Origin: Faecalibacterium duncaniae | Lineage (GTDB): Bacteria; Bacillota; Clostridia; Oscillospirales; Ruminococcaceae | Reading direction: 5' to 3' | DNA: 64,000 bases | Assembly: GCF_010509575.1 (NCBI RefSeq) | Contig: NZ_CP048437.1 | Coordinates: forward strand, 1,922,001-1,986,000 | Shown: positions 26,658-35,506 of the stretch, piece by piece | Layout: the number at the start of each line of letters is the position of its first letter | Numbering within the stretch: position 1 is the first letter of the stretch | Program-made: the position numbers and the translations under genes | The notes under the pieces: model-generated | What the model was told of the DNA's origin: nothing | Database searches by the model: none | Seen by the model: only the letters and a program-made list of their open reading frames with translations

Positions 26658-28663
26658 CCCTGCTTCTCCTTTTTTCTGGATTCAGGTTCATTTTTGGAGA
26701 GCGGCTTCTTCTGGCTCTCACGGTACTGGTCGATGGCGGTCTGGATGCGTGCCCGGGCTGCCTCGGGGGTGATATGCTTGAGCTGGGCCGCCGCCATGGT
26801 CTGGTGGCCGCCGCCGCCCAGACTTTCCATGATGACCTGAACATTGACCGCCCCCAGACTGCGGGCGGAAATATTCACGCCGCTCCCCACCTGCACAGCC
26901 ACAAAGCTAGCCTCCACATTCTGGATGGTCAGCAGGTCGTTGGCAGCCTGCGCAATGGCCACACGGGCCTCGGGGGGCACCTCGCCGCTCACCGAGATGG
27001 CACAGTTGCGGTACATCTGGGCAGCCTCCACAAGGTCTGCCTTGGCATTGTACTCCACCATAGTCACATCAAAGAGCTGGCGCACCCGCTCCGTCTCCGC
27101 GCCATAGCGGCGCAGAGCGGCGGCAGCTTCAAACGTGCGCACGCCGGTGTGCAGGGTGAAGTCCCGGGTATCCAGCATGATGCCCGAGAGCAGGCCCTCT
27201 GCCTCCACCCGGCTGGGCTTGTCGTCCCGGTCGCCCACATACTGCAAAAGCTCCGTGACCAGTTCACTGGCCGAGGAGGAATAGGGCTCGTGGCAGACAA
27301 GGTCTGCATGCTCGATGAAGCCCACACCCTTGCGGTGGTGGTCGATGACAGCCACCTTGCCGCACCTTTCCAGGATCTCCTTACTTTCCACAAGGCCCAG
27401 CTGGTATGTATCCACCACCACGCAGAGCGTTTTCTTGGAGATAATGGGCAAAGCCCCCTTGGGGTCGATAAAATCATCCGCCTGGCCGGCCCGGCACAGG
27501 GCATCGATCAGACTGCCCGCCAGTGTGGCATCCCGTCTGACGGCGATCACCGCCGGGACATCGCAGATCTTGCAGATGCGCAGCACGCCCTCGGCAGCGC
27601 CGATGGCATCCAGATCGCTCATCCGGTGGCCCATGATGACCACATGGTCCGCCTCCTTGACGAGCCTGACCAGCTGGTCGGCCACGATGCGGCTGCGCAC
27701 CTTGCTGCGCTTTTCCACGCCGTGGCTCACGCCGCCGTAAAAGGTGAAGCCGTCCGGGGTCATCTCAGCGGCCTGATCGCCGCCGCGGCCCTGCGCCATA
27801 TCCAGCGCCTGCACGGCCATATCCTGGGCTTCCCGCAGGGTCTTGGCTCCGCGCCCGATGCCAATGGAGATGGACAGGTTCACGCTGGGGTCCAGAGCAC
27901 GGATCTTATCCAGCACATCGTAGCCGCGCTGGGCATACTGCTCCAGATGGCGCTCTTCCACCACGGCGATATAGCGGCCGCTGGCAACGCGGCGCAGAAA
28001 GCCTGTGCCCCGGCCGATCATATCCTCCAGCACCCGGTTGATGCCCTCCAGCAGGCGGGCGCGCTCACTGTCCAGCATATCGCTGAACACATCGTCGTAG
28101 CCGTCCACCAGGAACACCATGTACCCCGGGCGGCTGGCCTTGTACTCCGTTTCGATCCTGCGCAGGGCGGTCTCCTCATTGAACACGAGCAGCGTCATGC
28201 TCTCGCTGCCGCCCGGCACGGTACTGCTGTGCACATTCCACACACCGTCGGCCAGATTGAGCTGCTGCCCCTCCGGGGTGCGCGCCTGTGCGGTGTCCAG
28301 GCCGGGCAGCAGCTTCTGTGCCCTGCCTGCAAGCCGGTCCTCGCCGCCCAGCAGCGCCGTGCGGAAGCGGCTGTTATACCACAGCACCGTCTCGCCAGAA
28401 AGCAGAGCCGCCGGCTGAGAGAGGGATTCCAGGCTGTATTGGGTCCTGGAATTTTCAAAGCTGCCGCCAGCCACCCACTTGGCGGTCCAGCGCCGCAGCT
28501 GATACCGGAAAACGCAGATGCCGATGCCCCACAGCACCACCAGCACTGCCAGCGCAGGCCAGCCTGCGGGCCGCTGCACCAGAAGCGCCAGTGTCAGCAG
28601 TGCACACAGCACTGCCAGCGCGGCGATCAGCATTTCCAACGTCCATCTCGGTTTTTGTTTCAT
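26654..28663 (-). CDS. gdpP: Cyclic-di-AMP phosphodiesterase, GdpP type
   Basis: Membrane protein that degrades c-di-AMP. The 669 residues have two N-terminal transmembrane helices, a PAS-like region, a degenerate GGDEF domain (SGRYI in place of GGDEF, about 240-245), and DHH/DHHA1 domains with GHRMSDLDAIG, the VIDHH motif and GGGGHQTMAAAQ near the C-terminus. These are the residues expected of an active phosphodiesterase. It starts 49 bases after rnj with AGGAGG and overlaps glf. A role in osmotic and cell-wall homeostasis follows from the family. Confidence 0.95.
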   Translation of the reverse strand: MKQKPRWTLEMLIAALAVLCALLTLALLVQRPAGWPALAVLVVLWGIGICVFRYQLRRWTAKWVAGGSFENSRTQYSLESLSQPAALLSGETVLWYNSRFRTALLGGEDRLAGRAQKLLPGLDTAQARTPEGQQLNLADGVWNVHSSTVPGGSESMTLLVFNEETALRRIETEYKASRPGYMVFLVDGYDDVFSDMLDSERARLLEGINRVLEDMIGRGTGFLRRVASGRYIAVVEERHLEQYAQRGYDVLDKIRALDPSVNLSISIGIGRGAKTLREAQDMAVQALDMAQGRGGDQAAEMTPDGFTFYGGVSHGVEKRSKVRSRIVADQLVRLVKEADHVVIMGHRMSDLDAIGAAEGVLRICKICDVPAVIAVRRDATLAGSLIDALCRAGQADDFIDPKGALPIISKKTLCVVVDTYQLGLVESKEILERCGKVAVIDHHRKGVGFIEHADLVCHEPYSSSASELVTELLQYVGDRDDKPSRVEAEGLLSGIMLDTRDFTLHTGVRTFEAAAALRRYGAETERVRQLFDVTMVEYNAKADLVEAAQMYRNCAISVSGEVPPEARVAIAQAANDLLTIQNVEASFVAVQVGSGVNISARSLGAVNVQVIMESLGGGGHQTMAAAQLKHITPEAARARIQTAIDQYRESQKKPLSKNEPESRKKEKQG

Positions 28664-28712
28664 GGAATCTTCTGCCTCCTGGTCTGCCTGCCCCGGCGGG
28701 GCGGCTTCCGGC

Positions 28713-30515
28713 TTATACCTCCATCAGAATGGGGAGGATCATCGGGCTGCGCTTGGTGCGGCGGTAAATATAGCTGCTCAGCGCCTCACGCACCCGGGTC
28801 TTGACGCTGTTCCAGTCGCGCACATGCTCTTCCACGCAGCGATCCAGCGCGTTTTCCACAATGCTCTGGGCCCCGTCCATCAGGCTCTCGTTCTCGCGCA
28901 CATAGACAAAGCCGCGGCTCACAAGGTCAGGCCCGGCCAGCACCTTGCCGGTCTTGCTGTCCACGGTAGCCACAATGATGACCAGACCGTCCTCAGAGAG
29001 ATGCTTGCGGTCACGCAGGACCACATTGCCCACATCGCCCACGCCCAGGCCGTCCACCATCACAGCACCGGCGGTGACAGGCTCGCCCAGCTTGATCTCG
29101 TCCCGGCTCAGGATAACGTTGGAGCCGTTCTCGGCAATGAGGATGTTGCTGGTGGGAATGCCCAGAGACGCGGCGGTCAGGGCATGCTTTTTCAGCTGCT
29201 TGTACTCGCCGTGCACGGGCAGGAAATACTTGGGTCTGGTCAGGGTGAGCATCAGCTTCTGCTCCTCCTGGCAGGCGTGGCCGGAAACATGGACATCATA
29301 CATGCTCTCGTAGATGACCTCCGCACCCAGCAGGAGCAGACCGTTGACGATCTTGGTCACGCTCTTCTCGTTGCCGGGAATGGGGTTGGCGGAGATGATG
29401 ATGAAGTCGCCGGGGCCCACCCGCACCTGGCGGTGGCTGCAGGAGGCCATGCGGGAAAGGGCGCTCAGGGGCTCGCCCTGGCTGCCGGTGGTGATCAGCA
29501 CCACCTGCTCCGGCGGGTACTGGTTCAGCTCATCCACACTGATAAGGGTGCCCTCGGGGATGTGCATATAGCCCAGCTCCTGCGCCATGGCAGTGTTATT
29601 GACCATGCTGCGGCCGCTGAACGCCACCTTGCGGCCATCCTCCACGGCCAGATCAATGATCTGCTGGACGCGGTAGATATTGGACGCAAAGGTCGCAATG
29701 ATGATGCGCTTGTTCCGGGCACGGGCAAACAGGTTGCGGACACCGGCGGCCACCTTCTGCTCCGTGGCGGTAAAGCCCGGGCGCTCGGCGTTGGTGGAAT
29801 CGCTCAGCAGAGCCAGAACACCCTTCTGACCATACTCCGAAAGGGTGGTCAGGTCGGTCACGCCGCAGGCCAGCGGGGTGTAATCGATCTTGAAGTCGCC
29901 GGTCTGGATGATCGTTCCGGCGGGGCTGTCAATGGCAAAGGCCACGGAATCGGGGATGGAGTGGTTGACATGGATGGGCTCCACGGTAAAGCAGCCCAGC
30001 TTGATCTTCTGTTTGGGGGTGATCTCCACGAACTTGGTCTTGCCTGCCAGGCCAAACTCCTCCAGCTTGTTCCGGATGAGGCCGCAGGTCAGCCGGGTGC
30101 CGTAGATGGGCAGATCAAACTTCTGCAGCAGGTAGGGAATGCTGCCGATGTGGTCTTCGTGGCCGTGGGTGATGAGCAGTCCCTTGATCTTGTCCTTATT
30201 CTGCACCACAAAGGTAAAGTCGGGGATGACCATGTCCACGCCGTACATCTCACTGTCCGGGAATACAAGGCCGCAGTCCACAATGATCATATCCCCGTTG
30301 CACTCATACACGGTCATGTTCTTGCCCACTTCGCCCAGACCGCCCAGCGGGTAGATGTGGATGGGCACAGCGGCCTCCTTGGGCTGCTGTGCGCGGCGGG
30401 GCCGCCGGTTATAATAAGGGCGGCGGGTGCGGGTACGCTTTTCCCCGCCGGATTCACTGTTTCTGTTCGGATTGTTCTGAGCCTGAGCCGGGTTCTGTTC
30501 TTTGACCTGTGCCAT
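28713..30515 (-). CDS. rnj: Ribonuclease J
   Basis: Metallo-beta-lactamase/beta-CASP ribonuclease with 5'-3' exo- and endonuclease activity in mRNA decay and rRNA maturation. The 600 residues include a basic N-terminal extension (1-48, Arg/Asn/Pro-rich), the HGHEDH metal motif (117-122), [19 protein letters not shown] and the C-terminal [12 protein letters not shown] motif. GGAGGT precedes the ATG. The transcript has a leader of about 260 bases with a long perfect stem. Followed by gdpP and glf in one operon. Confidence 0.96.
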   Translation of the reverse strand: MAQVKEQNPAQAQNNPNRNSESGGEKRTRTRRPYYNRRPRRAQQPKEAAVPIHIYPLGGLGEVGKNMTVYECNGDMIIVDCGLVFPDSEMYGVDMVIPDFTFVVQNKDKIKGLLITHGHEDHIGSIPYLLQKFDLPIYGTRLTCGLIRNKLEEFGLAGKTKFVEITPKQKIKLGCFTVEPIHVNHSIPDSVAFAIDSPAGTIIQTGDFKIDYTPLACGVTDLTTLSEYGQKGVLALLSDSTNAERPGFTATEQKVAAGVRNLFARARNKRIIIATFASNIYRVQQIIDLAVEDGRKVAFSGRSMVNNTAMAQELGYMHIPEGTLISVDELNQYPPEQVVLITTGSQGEPLSALSRMASCSHRQVRVGPGDFIIISANPIPGNEKSVTKIVNGLLLLGAEVIYESMYDVHVSGHACQEEQKLMLTLTRPKYFLPVHGEYKQLKKHALTAASLGIPTSNILIAENGSNVILSRDEIKLGEPVTAGAVMVDGLGVGDVGNVVLRDRKHLSEDGLVIIVATVDSKTGKVLAGPDLVSRGFVYVRENESLMDGAQSIVENALDRCVEEHVRDWNSVKTRVREALSSYIYRRTKRSPMILPILMEV

Positions 30516-30775
30516 GCGGTACCTCCAAAATCAATTACAAAACGCAGGCACACCCCTTTGCGAGCGGCCTGTCTGCTGTGAAGGAGCAGCAAACGCACCG
30601 CCGCTCCCATCGAAACCATCGTATAGAATTTTTCGCTTCCATGCCCGTTTTCGGCACTGGGATGGCCGGAACGGAGTAATTTCTGCCCTGTCAGTCCATC
30701 TGTTCGATGCGACCGCGGCACTGCCCCGTTCCGGCCGGACACACCGCATCGGTGCGCCCCTATACGCATTTTGTT
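30516..30775 (-). promoter_or_regulatory. Long structured leader of rnj
   Basis: No gene is visible. GGCCGGAACGG and CCGTTCCGGCC (30664-30674 and 30726-30736) form an 11-base perfect stem closing about 50 bases. Such a leader could be a site for RNase-mediated autoregulation, as known for some other RNase genes; that is inference. Confidence 0.45.
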
Positions 30776-30781
30776 ACAAAC

Positions 30782-30810
30782 AGTATAGTATTTCTTGTCC
30801 ACTTTGTCAA
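30782..30810 (-). promoter_or_regulatory. Promoter of rnj-gdpP-glf
   Basis: Reading the minus strand: -35 TTGACA (complement 30805-30810), 17-base spacer, -10 TATACT (complement 30782-30787). Confidence 0.8.
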
Positions 30811-30853
30811 TTCAAAGCTTTGCCGGAAAAGCCGGGGATGATACGTTTTCCTC

Positions 30854-30881
30854 TTGACAGAACCGGAAAAATAGCTCTAAA
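30854..30881 (+). promoter_or_regulatory. Promoter of rnhA
   Basis: -35 TTGACA (30854-30859), 16-base spacer, -10 TCTAAA (30876-30881), divergent from the rnj promoter. Confidence 0.55.
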
Positions 30882-30918
30882 TAGAGGTATCCAAAAATTC
30901 AAGTTCCGGGAGAAACAG

Positions 30919-31383
30919 ATGAAACAAGTCGAAGTTTACACCGATGGCGCGTGCAGCGGCAACCCCGGCCCGGGCGGCTGGGGTGCAGTGCTGCGCTACC
31001 GCTTCAACGGCAAGGTCTACGAAAAAGAGCTCAGCGGCGGCGATGCTTCCACCACCAACAACCGGATGGAGCTGACCGCCTTTATCGAGGCCCTGCGCCA
31101 GCTCAAGGAGCCCTGTGAGGTGAGGCTGTGCTCTGACAGCCAGTACGTCATCAATGGGCTGGAAAAGGGCTGGGCCAGGGGCTGGAAGCGCCGGGGCTGG
31201 AAAAAGTCCGACGGCTCCCCTGCCCTGAACCCCGACCTGTGGGAACAGGCATTGGAGCAGGAAGCCCGGCACAAGATCACCTATGTCTGGGTCAAGGGCC
31301 ACGCAGGCCACCCGGAAAACGAGCGCTGCGACCAGCTGGCCGTGGCACAAAGTCAGGCACACGGAGGGAGACAGGGACGATGA
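30919..31383 (+). CDS. rnhA: Ribonuclease HI
   Basis: Cleaves RNA in RNA-DNA hybrids. The 154-residue protein has the DEDD active site: D9 in [17 protein letters not shown] in [11 protein letters not shown] in [11 protein letters not shown], and the C-terminal [17 protein letters not shown]. It also carries the basic handle region ([12 protein letters not shown]) found in E. coli-type RNase HI. The frame is open far upstream, but this ATG has GGGAG and the family start. Its stop overlaps the start of the MnmA-like gene. Confidence 0.96.
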   Translation: MKQVEVYTDGACSGNPGPGGWGAVLRYRFNGKVYEKELSGGDASTTNNRMELTAFIEALRQLKEPCEVRLCSDSQYVINGLEKGWARGWKRRGWKKSDGSPALNPDLWEQALEQEARHKITYVWVKGHAGHPENERCDQLAVAQSQAHGGRQGR

Positions 31384-31892
31384 GCGATACATTTCTGCCC
31401 GGCAGCGGGTTCGATACCTATGAGCAGCAGGACAAGGTGCTGGTGGGCCTGTGCGGCGGCACGGGCTGCAAAGCAGCTGTCCGCATTTTACAGCAGCAGG
31501 GCTTTGCGGTGATGGGCGCTGTGGTGCGTCTGTGCACCGATGACCCCGTTGTGGATGCCGCCAAGGAAGCCGCCAAGGCTCTGGGCATCGAGTGCATCAC
31601 CCTGAATGCCAGCGAACTGGCCAGCCAGCTGGCCGAGGAGACCGCTGCCCCGGCCGACCTGCGCTTCCCCGCCCTGCTGGCGGCGGCTGACCGGCTGGGC
31701 ATCCAGTACATTGCCACCGGCCACCGCGCCCGGGTAGAGACCGGTGCAGACGGCGTGCACGTCCTCTGCCCTGCCGAAATTGCGGACGAGAGTGCCCGGC
31801 TTGCCGCCCTGCCGCAGGAGACGCTGGGCCGGCTCATCCTGCCCTTGGGCGATTTCAGCCCCGAGGATGTGGCTGAGATGGCAGCAGAATAA
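31380..31892 (+). CDS. Truncated, degenerate MnmA/TrmU-like protein
   Basis: 170 residues aligning by eye with the first half of tRNA 2-thiouridylase MnmA: a [19 protein letters not shown] loop in place of the SGGVDS ATP-binding loop, [43 protein letters not shown], and [20 protein letters not shown], where MnmA has LFPLGDYTKEEV. The PP-loop has lost the SGGxDS residues (now CGGTGCK), the DQSYFL motif is missing, and the tRNA-binding C-terminus is absent. It is therefore unlikely to thiolate tRNA. The ATG overlaps the rnhA stop (ATGA), so it is translated, and coding quality is good; it looks like a repurposed paralog. Confidence 0.7.
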   Translation: MSDTFLPGSGFDTYEQQDKVLVGLCGGTGCKAAVRILQQQGFAVMGAVVRLCTDDPVVDAAKEAAKALGIECITLNASELASQLAEETAAPADLRFPALLAAADRLGIQYIATGHRARVETGADGVHVLCPAEIADESARLAALPQETLGRLILPLGDFSPEDVAEMAAE

Positions 31893-31896
31893 AAAA

Positions 31897-31956
31897 CAAA
31901 AGAGATGCACCCTGCCTTCCTGAAACCGGTTCAGGGAGCGGGGTGCATCTCTTTTT
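31897..31956. terminator. Bidirectional terminator
   Basis: AAAAGAGATGCACCC and GGGTGCATCTCTTTTT flank an inner stem (CTGAACCGG region). It ends the rnhA operon and the minus-strand CAP gene. Confidence 0.9.
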
Positions 31957-32001
31957 GCTTTATTTTATTTCATCGTACAACGCTCAATGGAAGTCATCCG
32001 C

Positions 32002-32871
32002 TTACTTTGCGAAGATCTGGATCCAGTTGTGGCCCCACTGAGAATTGGCATCGTAGTTGTAGCCAAGGCACATATACTTGGCGGCGGGGTCCATGATATT
32101 GACACGGTGGCCTTCCGAAGCCATCCAGTCTGCAACGACTTTTTCGGGCGTGGTCTCGCCCCAGGCGGCATTCTCGCCGGTGGCGGTATCAGACACACCG
32201 TACTCCTTCAGCACGGTGAAACAGTTGGTGCCATCGGGGCGGGTGTGGGAAGCGACCTTTGCCACTTCCTTTGCGCGCTCATCGGCGGCGGCCTGCAGCT
32301 TGGCATCGCCCATAGCCAGAGGTGCCAGATTTTCCTTTGCACGCTCAGCGTTGACCAGCGCCAGCACTTCCTGTGCAAAACCGTTCTCACTGGTGCCGCG
32401 GGCGTAGGTGAAGATCATCACCCAGTAATTGCCATACTCGCCGCCCTCGTAGTAGCCAATGCCAACGGAGGTGGCATCCTTGTCCAGCATCCGCTCCTTG
32501 AAGAAATCGTAGCGATTCCAGGCGGCGACCACATCCGAAGCATCCTCAGCAGCTGCCCAGTAGTTCTCGCCCACGGAAACATCGTCCACACCGTACTCCG
32601 GCAGGATGGTGAACTCGCGGCTGCCATTGGGGCGGTTGTAGGAGTAATTGACGGTAAGTTCTTTTGCACGGGCCTGTGCGGCAGCATTCAGTGCGCTGCT
32701 GCCCATGCTCAGAGGAGCCACACCAGCCTGTGCACGCTCTGCGTTGACGAGCTGCAGCAGCTCATCGGCCTTGGAAGCTGCGTGTGCGGGCATTGCCAGA
32801 ACAAACATCAGGCAGATGAATGCGGCGCAGCAGACCAGATTCTTCAGGACTTTCATCGAAGCGTTACGCAT
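32002..32871 (-). CDS. Secreted protein with two CAP (SCP/PR-1) domains
   Basis: 289 residues with a Sec signal peptide (Lys at 7 and 10, hydrophobic core, cleavage after AMPAHA) and two tandem CAP domains. Both contain the LVNAERA start motif; the second (about 160-289) has VADWMASEGHRVNIMD and TGENAAW, resembling typical bacterial CAP domains, while the first has AAWNRYDFFKERMLD in place of W-x-S-x-GHR. CAP proteins of bacteria are extracellular and of largely unknown activity. Start ATG at 32871 has AGAGG; the longer frame begins inside the riboswitch terminator. Expression is controlled by two c-di-GMP riboswitches upstream. Confidence 0.9.
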   Translation of the reverse strand: MRNASMKVLKNLVCCAAFICLMFVLAMPAHAASKADELLQLVNAERAQAGVAPLSMGSSALNAAAQARAKELTVNYSYNRPNGSREFTILPEYGVDDVSVGENYWAAAEDASDVVAAWNRYDFFKERMLDKDATSVGIGYYEGGEYGNYWVMIFTYARGTSENGFAQEVLALVNAERAKENLAPLAMGDAKLQAAADERAKEVAKVASHTRPDGTNCFTVLKEYGVSDTATGENAAWGETTPEKVVADWMASEGHRVNIMDPAAKYMCLGYNYDANSQWGHNWIQIFAK

Positions 32872-32901
32872 GGTGTTGAACCTCTTTTGTGTTACCCCAT
32901 G

Positions 32902-32944
32902 AAAAAAGGTGTCGATTGCTGGTATACTCGGCAATCGACATCTG
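32902..32944 (-). terminator. Terminator of the gene-proximal c-di-GMP switch
   Basis: On the minus strand, GATGTCGATTGC and GCAATCGACACC form a stem followed by TTTTTTC, 30 bases before the CAP start. It follows the second aptamer and is the expression platform of the switch. Confidence 0.85.
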
Positions 32945-32999
32945 ATGCTTCAGATGAAGGTCACTCAACACCCATTCTCCGCTGTGGAGACCCTCAGGT

Positions 33000-33090
33000 G
33001 ATGAGAAGCAACTGGCTGCCATTTTACAGGCCCTATAGCTTTGCGTCACAGCCTTTCGACTGCTTTGCCGAGGATATTCAGTTTTGCGTG
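33000..33090 (-). promoter_or_regulatory. Cyclic-di-GMP-I (GEMM) riboswitch, gene-proximal copy
   Basis: On the minus strand the conserved elements occur in order: GGCAAA, a P2 stem capped by GAAA, GACGCAAAGCTATAGGGCCT, TAAAATGGCAGCC, and the P3-like stem ending GCAGCCAGTTGC. These match the GEMM-I consensus (GACGCAAAGC...GGCCT...ATGGCAGCC). It is about 85% identical to the second copy 200 bases upstream. A terminator follows at 32902-32944. Confidence 0.9.
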
Positions 33091-33122
33091 CCTTTCTTCT
33101 TTTGGGAAGAAATTTGAGAACG

Positions 33123-33168
33123 AAAAAAGGTGTTGTTCTGCAATACACTCAGCAAAACAACACCTAGA
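33123..33168 (-). terminator. Terminator of the distal c-di-GMP switch
   Basis: On the minus strand, AGGTGTTGTTTTGCT and GCAGAACAACACCT form a stem with TTTTTTC behind it, located between the two aptamers. Each aptamer therefore has its own terminator. Confidence 0.85.
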
Positions 33169-33199
33169 AAATCTAAGCAGGTCGCCCAAAGAAAGATTT

Positions 33200-33290
33200 C
33201 TTTGAGAAGCAGCTGGCTGCCATTTTACAGGCCCTGTAGCTTTGCGTCACAGCCTTTCGACTGTTTTGCCGAGAATATTCAATTCACCTT
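33200..33290 (-). promoter_or_regulatory. Cyclic-di-GMP-I (GEMM) riboswitch, distal copy
   Basis: Same conserved elements as the gene-proximal copy: GGCAAA, GAAA tetraloop, GACGCAAAGC, GGGCCTGTAAAATGGCAGCC, GCAGCCAGCTGC, on the minus strand. It is the first aptamer transcribed, about 45 bases after the predicted start site, and is followed by its own terminator at 33123-33168. Confidence 0.9.
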
Positions 33291-33318
33291 GAGGAGCCGT
33301 TTCCATTTCCTCGACGCT

Positions 33319-33347
33319 ATCCTACCACATCGGACAGAACCTGTCAA
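33319..33347 (-). promoter_or_regulatory. Promoter of the riboswitch-CAP transcript
   Basis: Reading the minus strand: -35 TTGACA (complement 33342-33347), 17-base spacer, -10 TAGGAT (complement 33319-33324). Confidence 0.65.
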
Positions 33348-33399
33348 CTGTTTTGGAGCAGCTTTCTCAAAAAATCTGCTTTTTTGAAGAGTTCTTCCG

Positions 33400-33903
33400 T
33401 TATGCCTGCACCTCTGCCGCCTTTTTGCGCAGCAGGTCGAGGTCTGCGGCATCCGGGTGAGCCAGCGCCTTGTCAAAGTTCTCGATCAGCATCTCGAGGT
33501 TGGGTGCATGGTTGGGCTGCTGCAGCATCTTTTCGTACTGCTGGCGCACAATCATGGGCATCTTGCCCTGGCACATATAGGTTCCAATGACCGTGTTGCT
33601 CTCATCCAGCGATTTCTGCACCGCTGCCAGGATCTGCTCGAAATATTCCGCACTGCCGCCAAAGCCTGCGGTGCCGAACAAAAAGACCCGCTTCCCCTTC
33701 AGGGTCTGCAAAAAGGCGGTGAGGGTGTCATCGGCATGGCCCTTGTCCGTCCAGAAGCCGATGTAAAGGGTCTCAGCCTCCAGTGCCTCCGGGGCCGGTG
33801 CTCCGAAGTAGGTGCACTCATTCTGGGGCAAGCTTGCGCGAAGGGTGTCGGCCAGCAGGCGGGTGTTGCCGGTCTTGCTGCTGAAAACGATGGCGTAGCT
33901 CAT
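33400..33903 (-). CDS. bilS: Flavodoxin-like protein, bilirubin reductase partner BilS
   Basis: 167-residue flavodoxin fold protein: FMN phosphate loop SSKTGNTRLLAD near the N-terminus and later flavin-binding segments (YIGFWTDKGHADD, FLFGTAGFGGS). In bilirubin-reducing gut Clostridia a flavodoxin-like BilS is encoded next to BilR and supports reduction, presumably as electron carrier. Here it follows the OYE-type reductase by 27 bases in a MarR-OYE-flavodoxin operon, which is the basis for the call; the sequence alone would only say flavodoxin family. The chosen ATG, two codons inside the frame, has AAGGAG at 7 bases. Confidence 0.8.
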   Translation of the reverse strand: MSYAIVFSSKTGNTRLLADTLRASLPQNECTYFGAPAPEALEAETLYIGFWTDKGHADDTLTAFLQTLKGKRVFLFGTAGFGGSAEYFEQILAAVQKSLDESNTVIGTYMCQGKMPMIVRQQYEKMLQQPNHAPNLEMLIENFDKALAHPDAADLDLLRKKAAEVQA

Positions 33904-33930
33904 GGTCATTCTCCTTTATTCTCTTTGAGA

Positions 33931-35058
33931 TCAGATGCTGCCCTGTTCTTTTGCGTTCAGGGCATCATAGACACAGCGGGTGCCCTGATGGGCGATCAGG
34001 CCGCCCAGGCACTTTTTGTTGCAGCGAACACAGCGGTGGATCTTTGCCGCATTGCCGCTCTGCAGTTTGTTGACCCAGTTGGGGTCGGCCAGCAGCTGGC
34101 GGCACATTGCCGCGCACTGGATGCGGCCGCTGGCAAGCTGCTGCTCCACAAAATCGGGGTCGTTCAGGCCGCCCACACCGCAGAGCGGCACGCTGGTATA
34201 CCGGCGCACCTCATCGCAGAACTTGAGGAAGCAGCCGGTCTCCTTGAACTCGGGGTGGCTGGCCGACGGGATGGTGTTTTCCAGCGCAGAGTGGTTGGCC
34301 AGTGTCACATGGAAGCTGGTCACGCCTGCCTGCACCAGCAGGGGCACGAACACGGCCAGTTCCTCCTCCACCACACCGGCGTTGCCGTAATGGGGGTTCT
34401 CCTGCCGGACAGCCAGCTTGTAGTCAATGGCCATGCCGGGCACAGCGGCGTGCACTGCCTTGACAGCTTCCACGGCAAAGCGGGCGCGGCGCTCGGCACT
34501 GCCGCCGTATTCATCGGTGCGGTGGTTGAAGATGGCGGAAGAGAAGCTGCCGCACATCCGGTCGCCGTGCACCTGCACCATGTCAAAGCCCGCCTGCTTT
34601 GCCAGCACAGCAGCCTTGCCAAAGCCCGCGATGATCTGATGGATCTTTTTCTGGGACATCTTGGTGATGTAGGGGCCCACGGCATCGTTCATCCGCTCCC
34701 GCAGCTGGTCGGGGGTGATCTTTTTCATCAGCATCCCCGGGATGCACTTGATGATGGACATCATGTCGGTATCGGTCTGGTGGAGCTGGGCGCAGACCTT
34801 GCAGTCGTATTTGTGGGCAGTCTCGCAGATCTGCTGATAGAAAGCAAAGCCCTTTTTGTCAAACAGGGACTTCTCAAACCGGCTCTTGGCCACCGGCACG
34901 TCGCCGATGATGATCATGGCGCAGCCGCCCTTGGCCAGCCGCTCCATCTCTGCCAGATATTCCTCGTCCGAAAGGCCGAAGGTGGTGGGGGCAAAGATAA
35001 TGCGGTTCTTCAGCTGCATTCCACCGTAATCAATGGGGCTCAGGATGGTGTCGTACAT
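33931..35058 (-). CDS. bilR: Bilirubin reductase BilR (Old Yellow Enzyme family)
   Basis: Reduces bilirubin to urobilinogen in the gut; a flavin enzyme of the OYE/2,4-dienoyl-CoA reductase group. The 375-residue protein is a TIM barrel with NRIIFAPTTFG at the N-terminus and an iron-sulfur motif C-x2-C-x3-C-x11-C (CVRCNKKC...C) near the C-terminus; it lacks the C-terminal NAD/FAD domain of the long dienoyl-CoA reductases. The active site shows HGDR at residues 164-167, where ordinary OYEs have HGAH/HGYL-like residues; this Asp-Arg is the feature reported for BilR, and the numbering fits when the ATG start (AGAGAG at 8 bases) is used. MarR and flavodoxin neighbours agree. Not tested: activity. 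Confidence 0.85.
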   Translation of the reverse strand: MYDTILSPIDYGGMQLKNRIIFAPTTFGLSDEEYLAEMERLAKGGCAMIIIGDVPVAKSRFEKSLFDKKGFAFYQQICETAHKYDCKVCAQLHQTDTDMMSIIKCIPGMLMKKITPDQLRERMNDAVGPYITKMSQKKIHQIIAGFGKAAVLAKQAGFDMVQVHGDRMCGSFSSAIFNHRTDEYGGSAERRARFAVEAVKAVHAAVPGMAIDYKLAVRQENPHYGNAGVVEEELAVFVPLLVQAGVTSFHVTLANHSALENTIPSASHPEFKETGCFLKFCDEVRRYTSVPLCGVGGLNDPDFVEQQLASGRIQCAAMCRQLLADPNWVNKLQSGNAAKIHRCVRCNKKCLGGLIAHQGTRCVYDALNAKEQGSI

Positions 35059-35059
35059 G

Positions 35060-35476
35060 TTACACACTCTCTTTCCTCGTCCGTGCTGCCTTTTGCAGCA
35101 GGCTCAGGAGCTGGTGCTGTTCCTCTTCGGTCAGCCCGCTCAAATTTTGTGCATCCCAATCGAAAAATACCTGGTGGCAGGTCCGGAATGCTCTCTCACC
35201 CGCCGGGGTCAGCCCCAAATGATAACTGCGGCCCTGCTTTTCCCGGGTCATAAAGCCATCTTCCACCAGCTTGATCACGCTGCGCTGGCAGTGGCCCCAG
35301 TCCAGGTGCAGTTTTTTGGTCATCTCAGCCGGGGTGCAGCCGGGATGTTTGCCCACGTAGATCACAAAATACATCATACCAAAGCTCAGGCCAAACTCCT
35401 GCAGCTGCTGGGTGGTGTAGGCTGCGAACTGCTTGTAAAACTCCATCACGTAGAAGGATATGGTCGATTGGATCAC
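35060..35476 (-). CDS. bilQ: MarR family transcriptional regulator BilQ
   Basis: 138-residue winged-helix regulator with the MarR pattern: GCTPAEMTKKLHLDWGHCQRSVIKLVEDGFMTREK as helix-turn-helix plus wing (HTH helices about 47-75) and a helical dimerisation region. ATG codons exist three codons upstream, but that ATG directly abuts GGAG; the GTG at 35476 has the proper 9-base spacing. One base separates its stop from bilR. An ACTTGA-N5-TCAAGT palindrome overlaps the -35 of its promoter, so it probably represses its own operon until a ligand, plausibly bilirubin, is present (inference). Confidence 0.85.
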   Translation of the reverse strand: MIQSTISFYVMEFYKQFAAYTTQQLQEFGLSFGMMYFVIYVGKHPGCTPAEMTKKLHLDWGHCQRSVIKLVEDGFMTREKQGRSYHLGLTPAGERAFRTCHQVFFDWDAQNLSGLTEEEQHQLLSLLQKAARTRKESV

Positions 35477-35506
35477 TCTTTGCATCTCCTTTACTTGACA
35501 AGGTCT

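Noticed and set aside
32872..33290. Direct repeats at 33000 and 33200 as a possible CRISPR or insertion element
   Set aside because: The repeats carry all conserved c-di-GMP-I aptamer motifs and are followed by terminators, so they are duplicated riboswitches.
33931..35058. Calling the OYE gene a 2,4-dienoyl-CoA reductase
   Set aside because: It lacks the NAD/FAD C-terminal domain and carries HGDR at the active site with MarR and flavodoxin neighbours, which fits BilR better.
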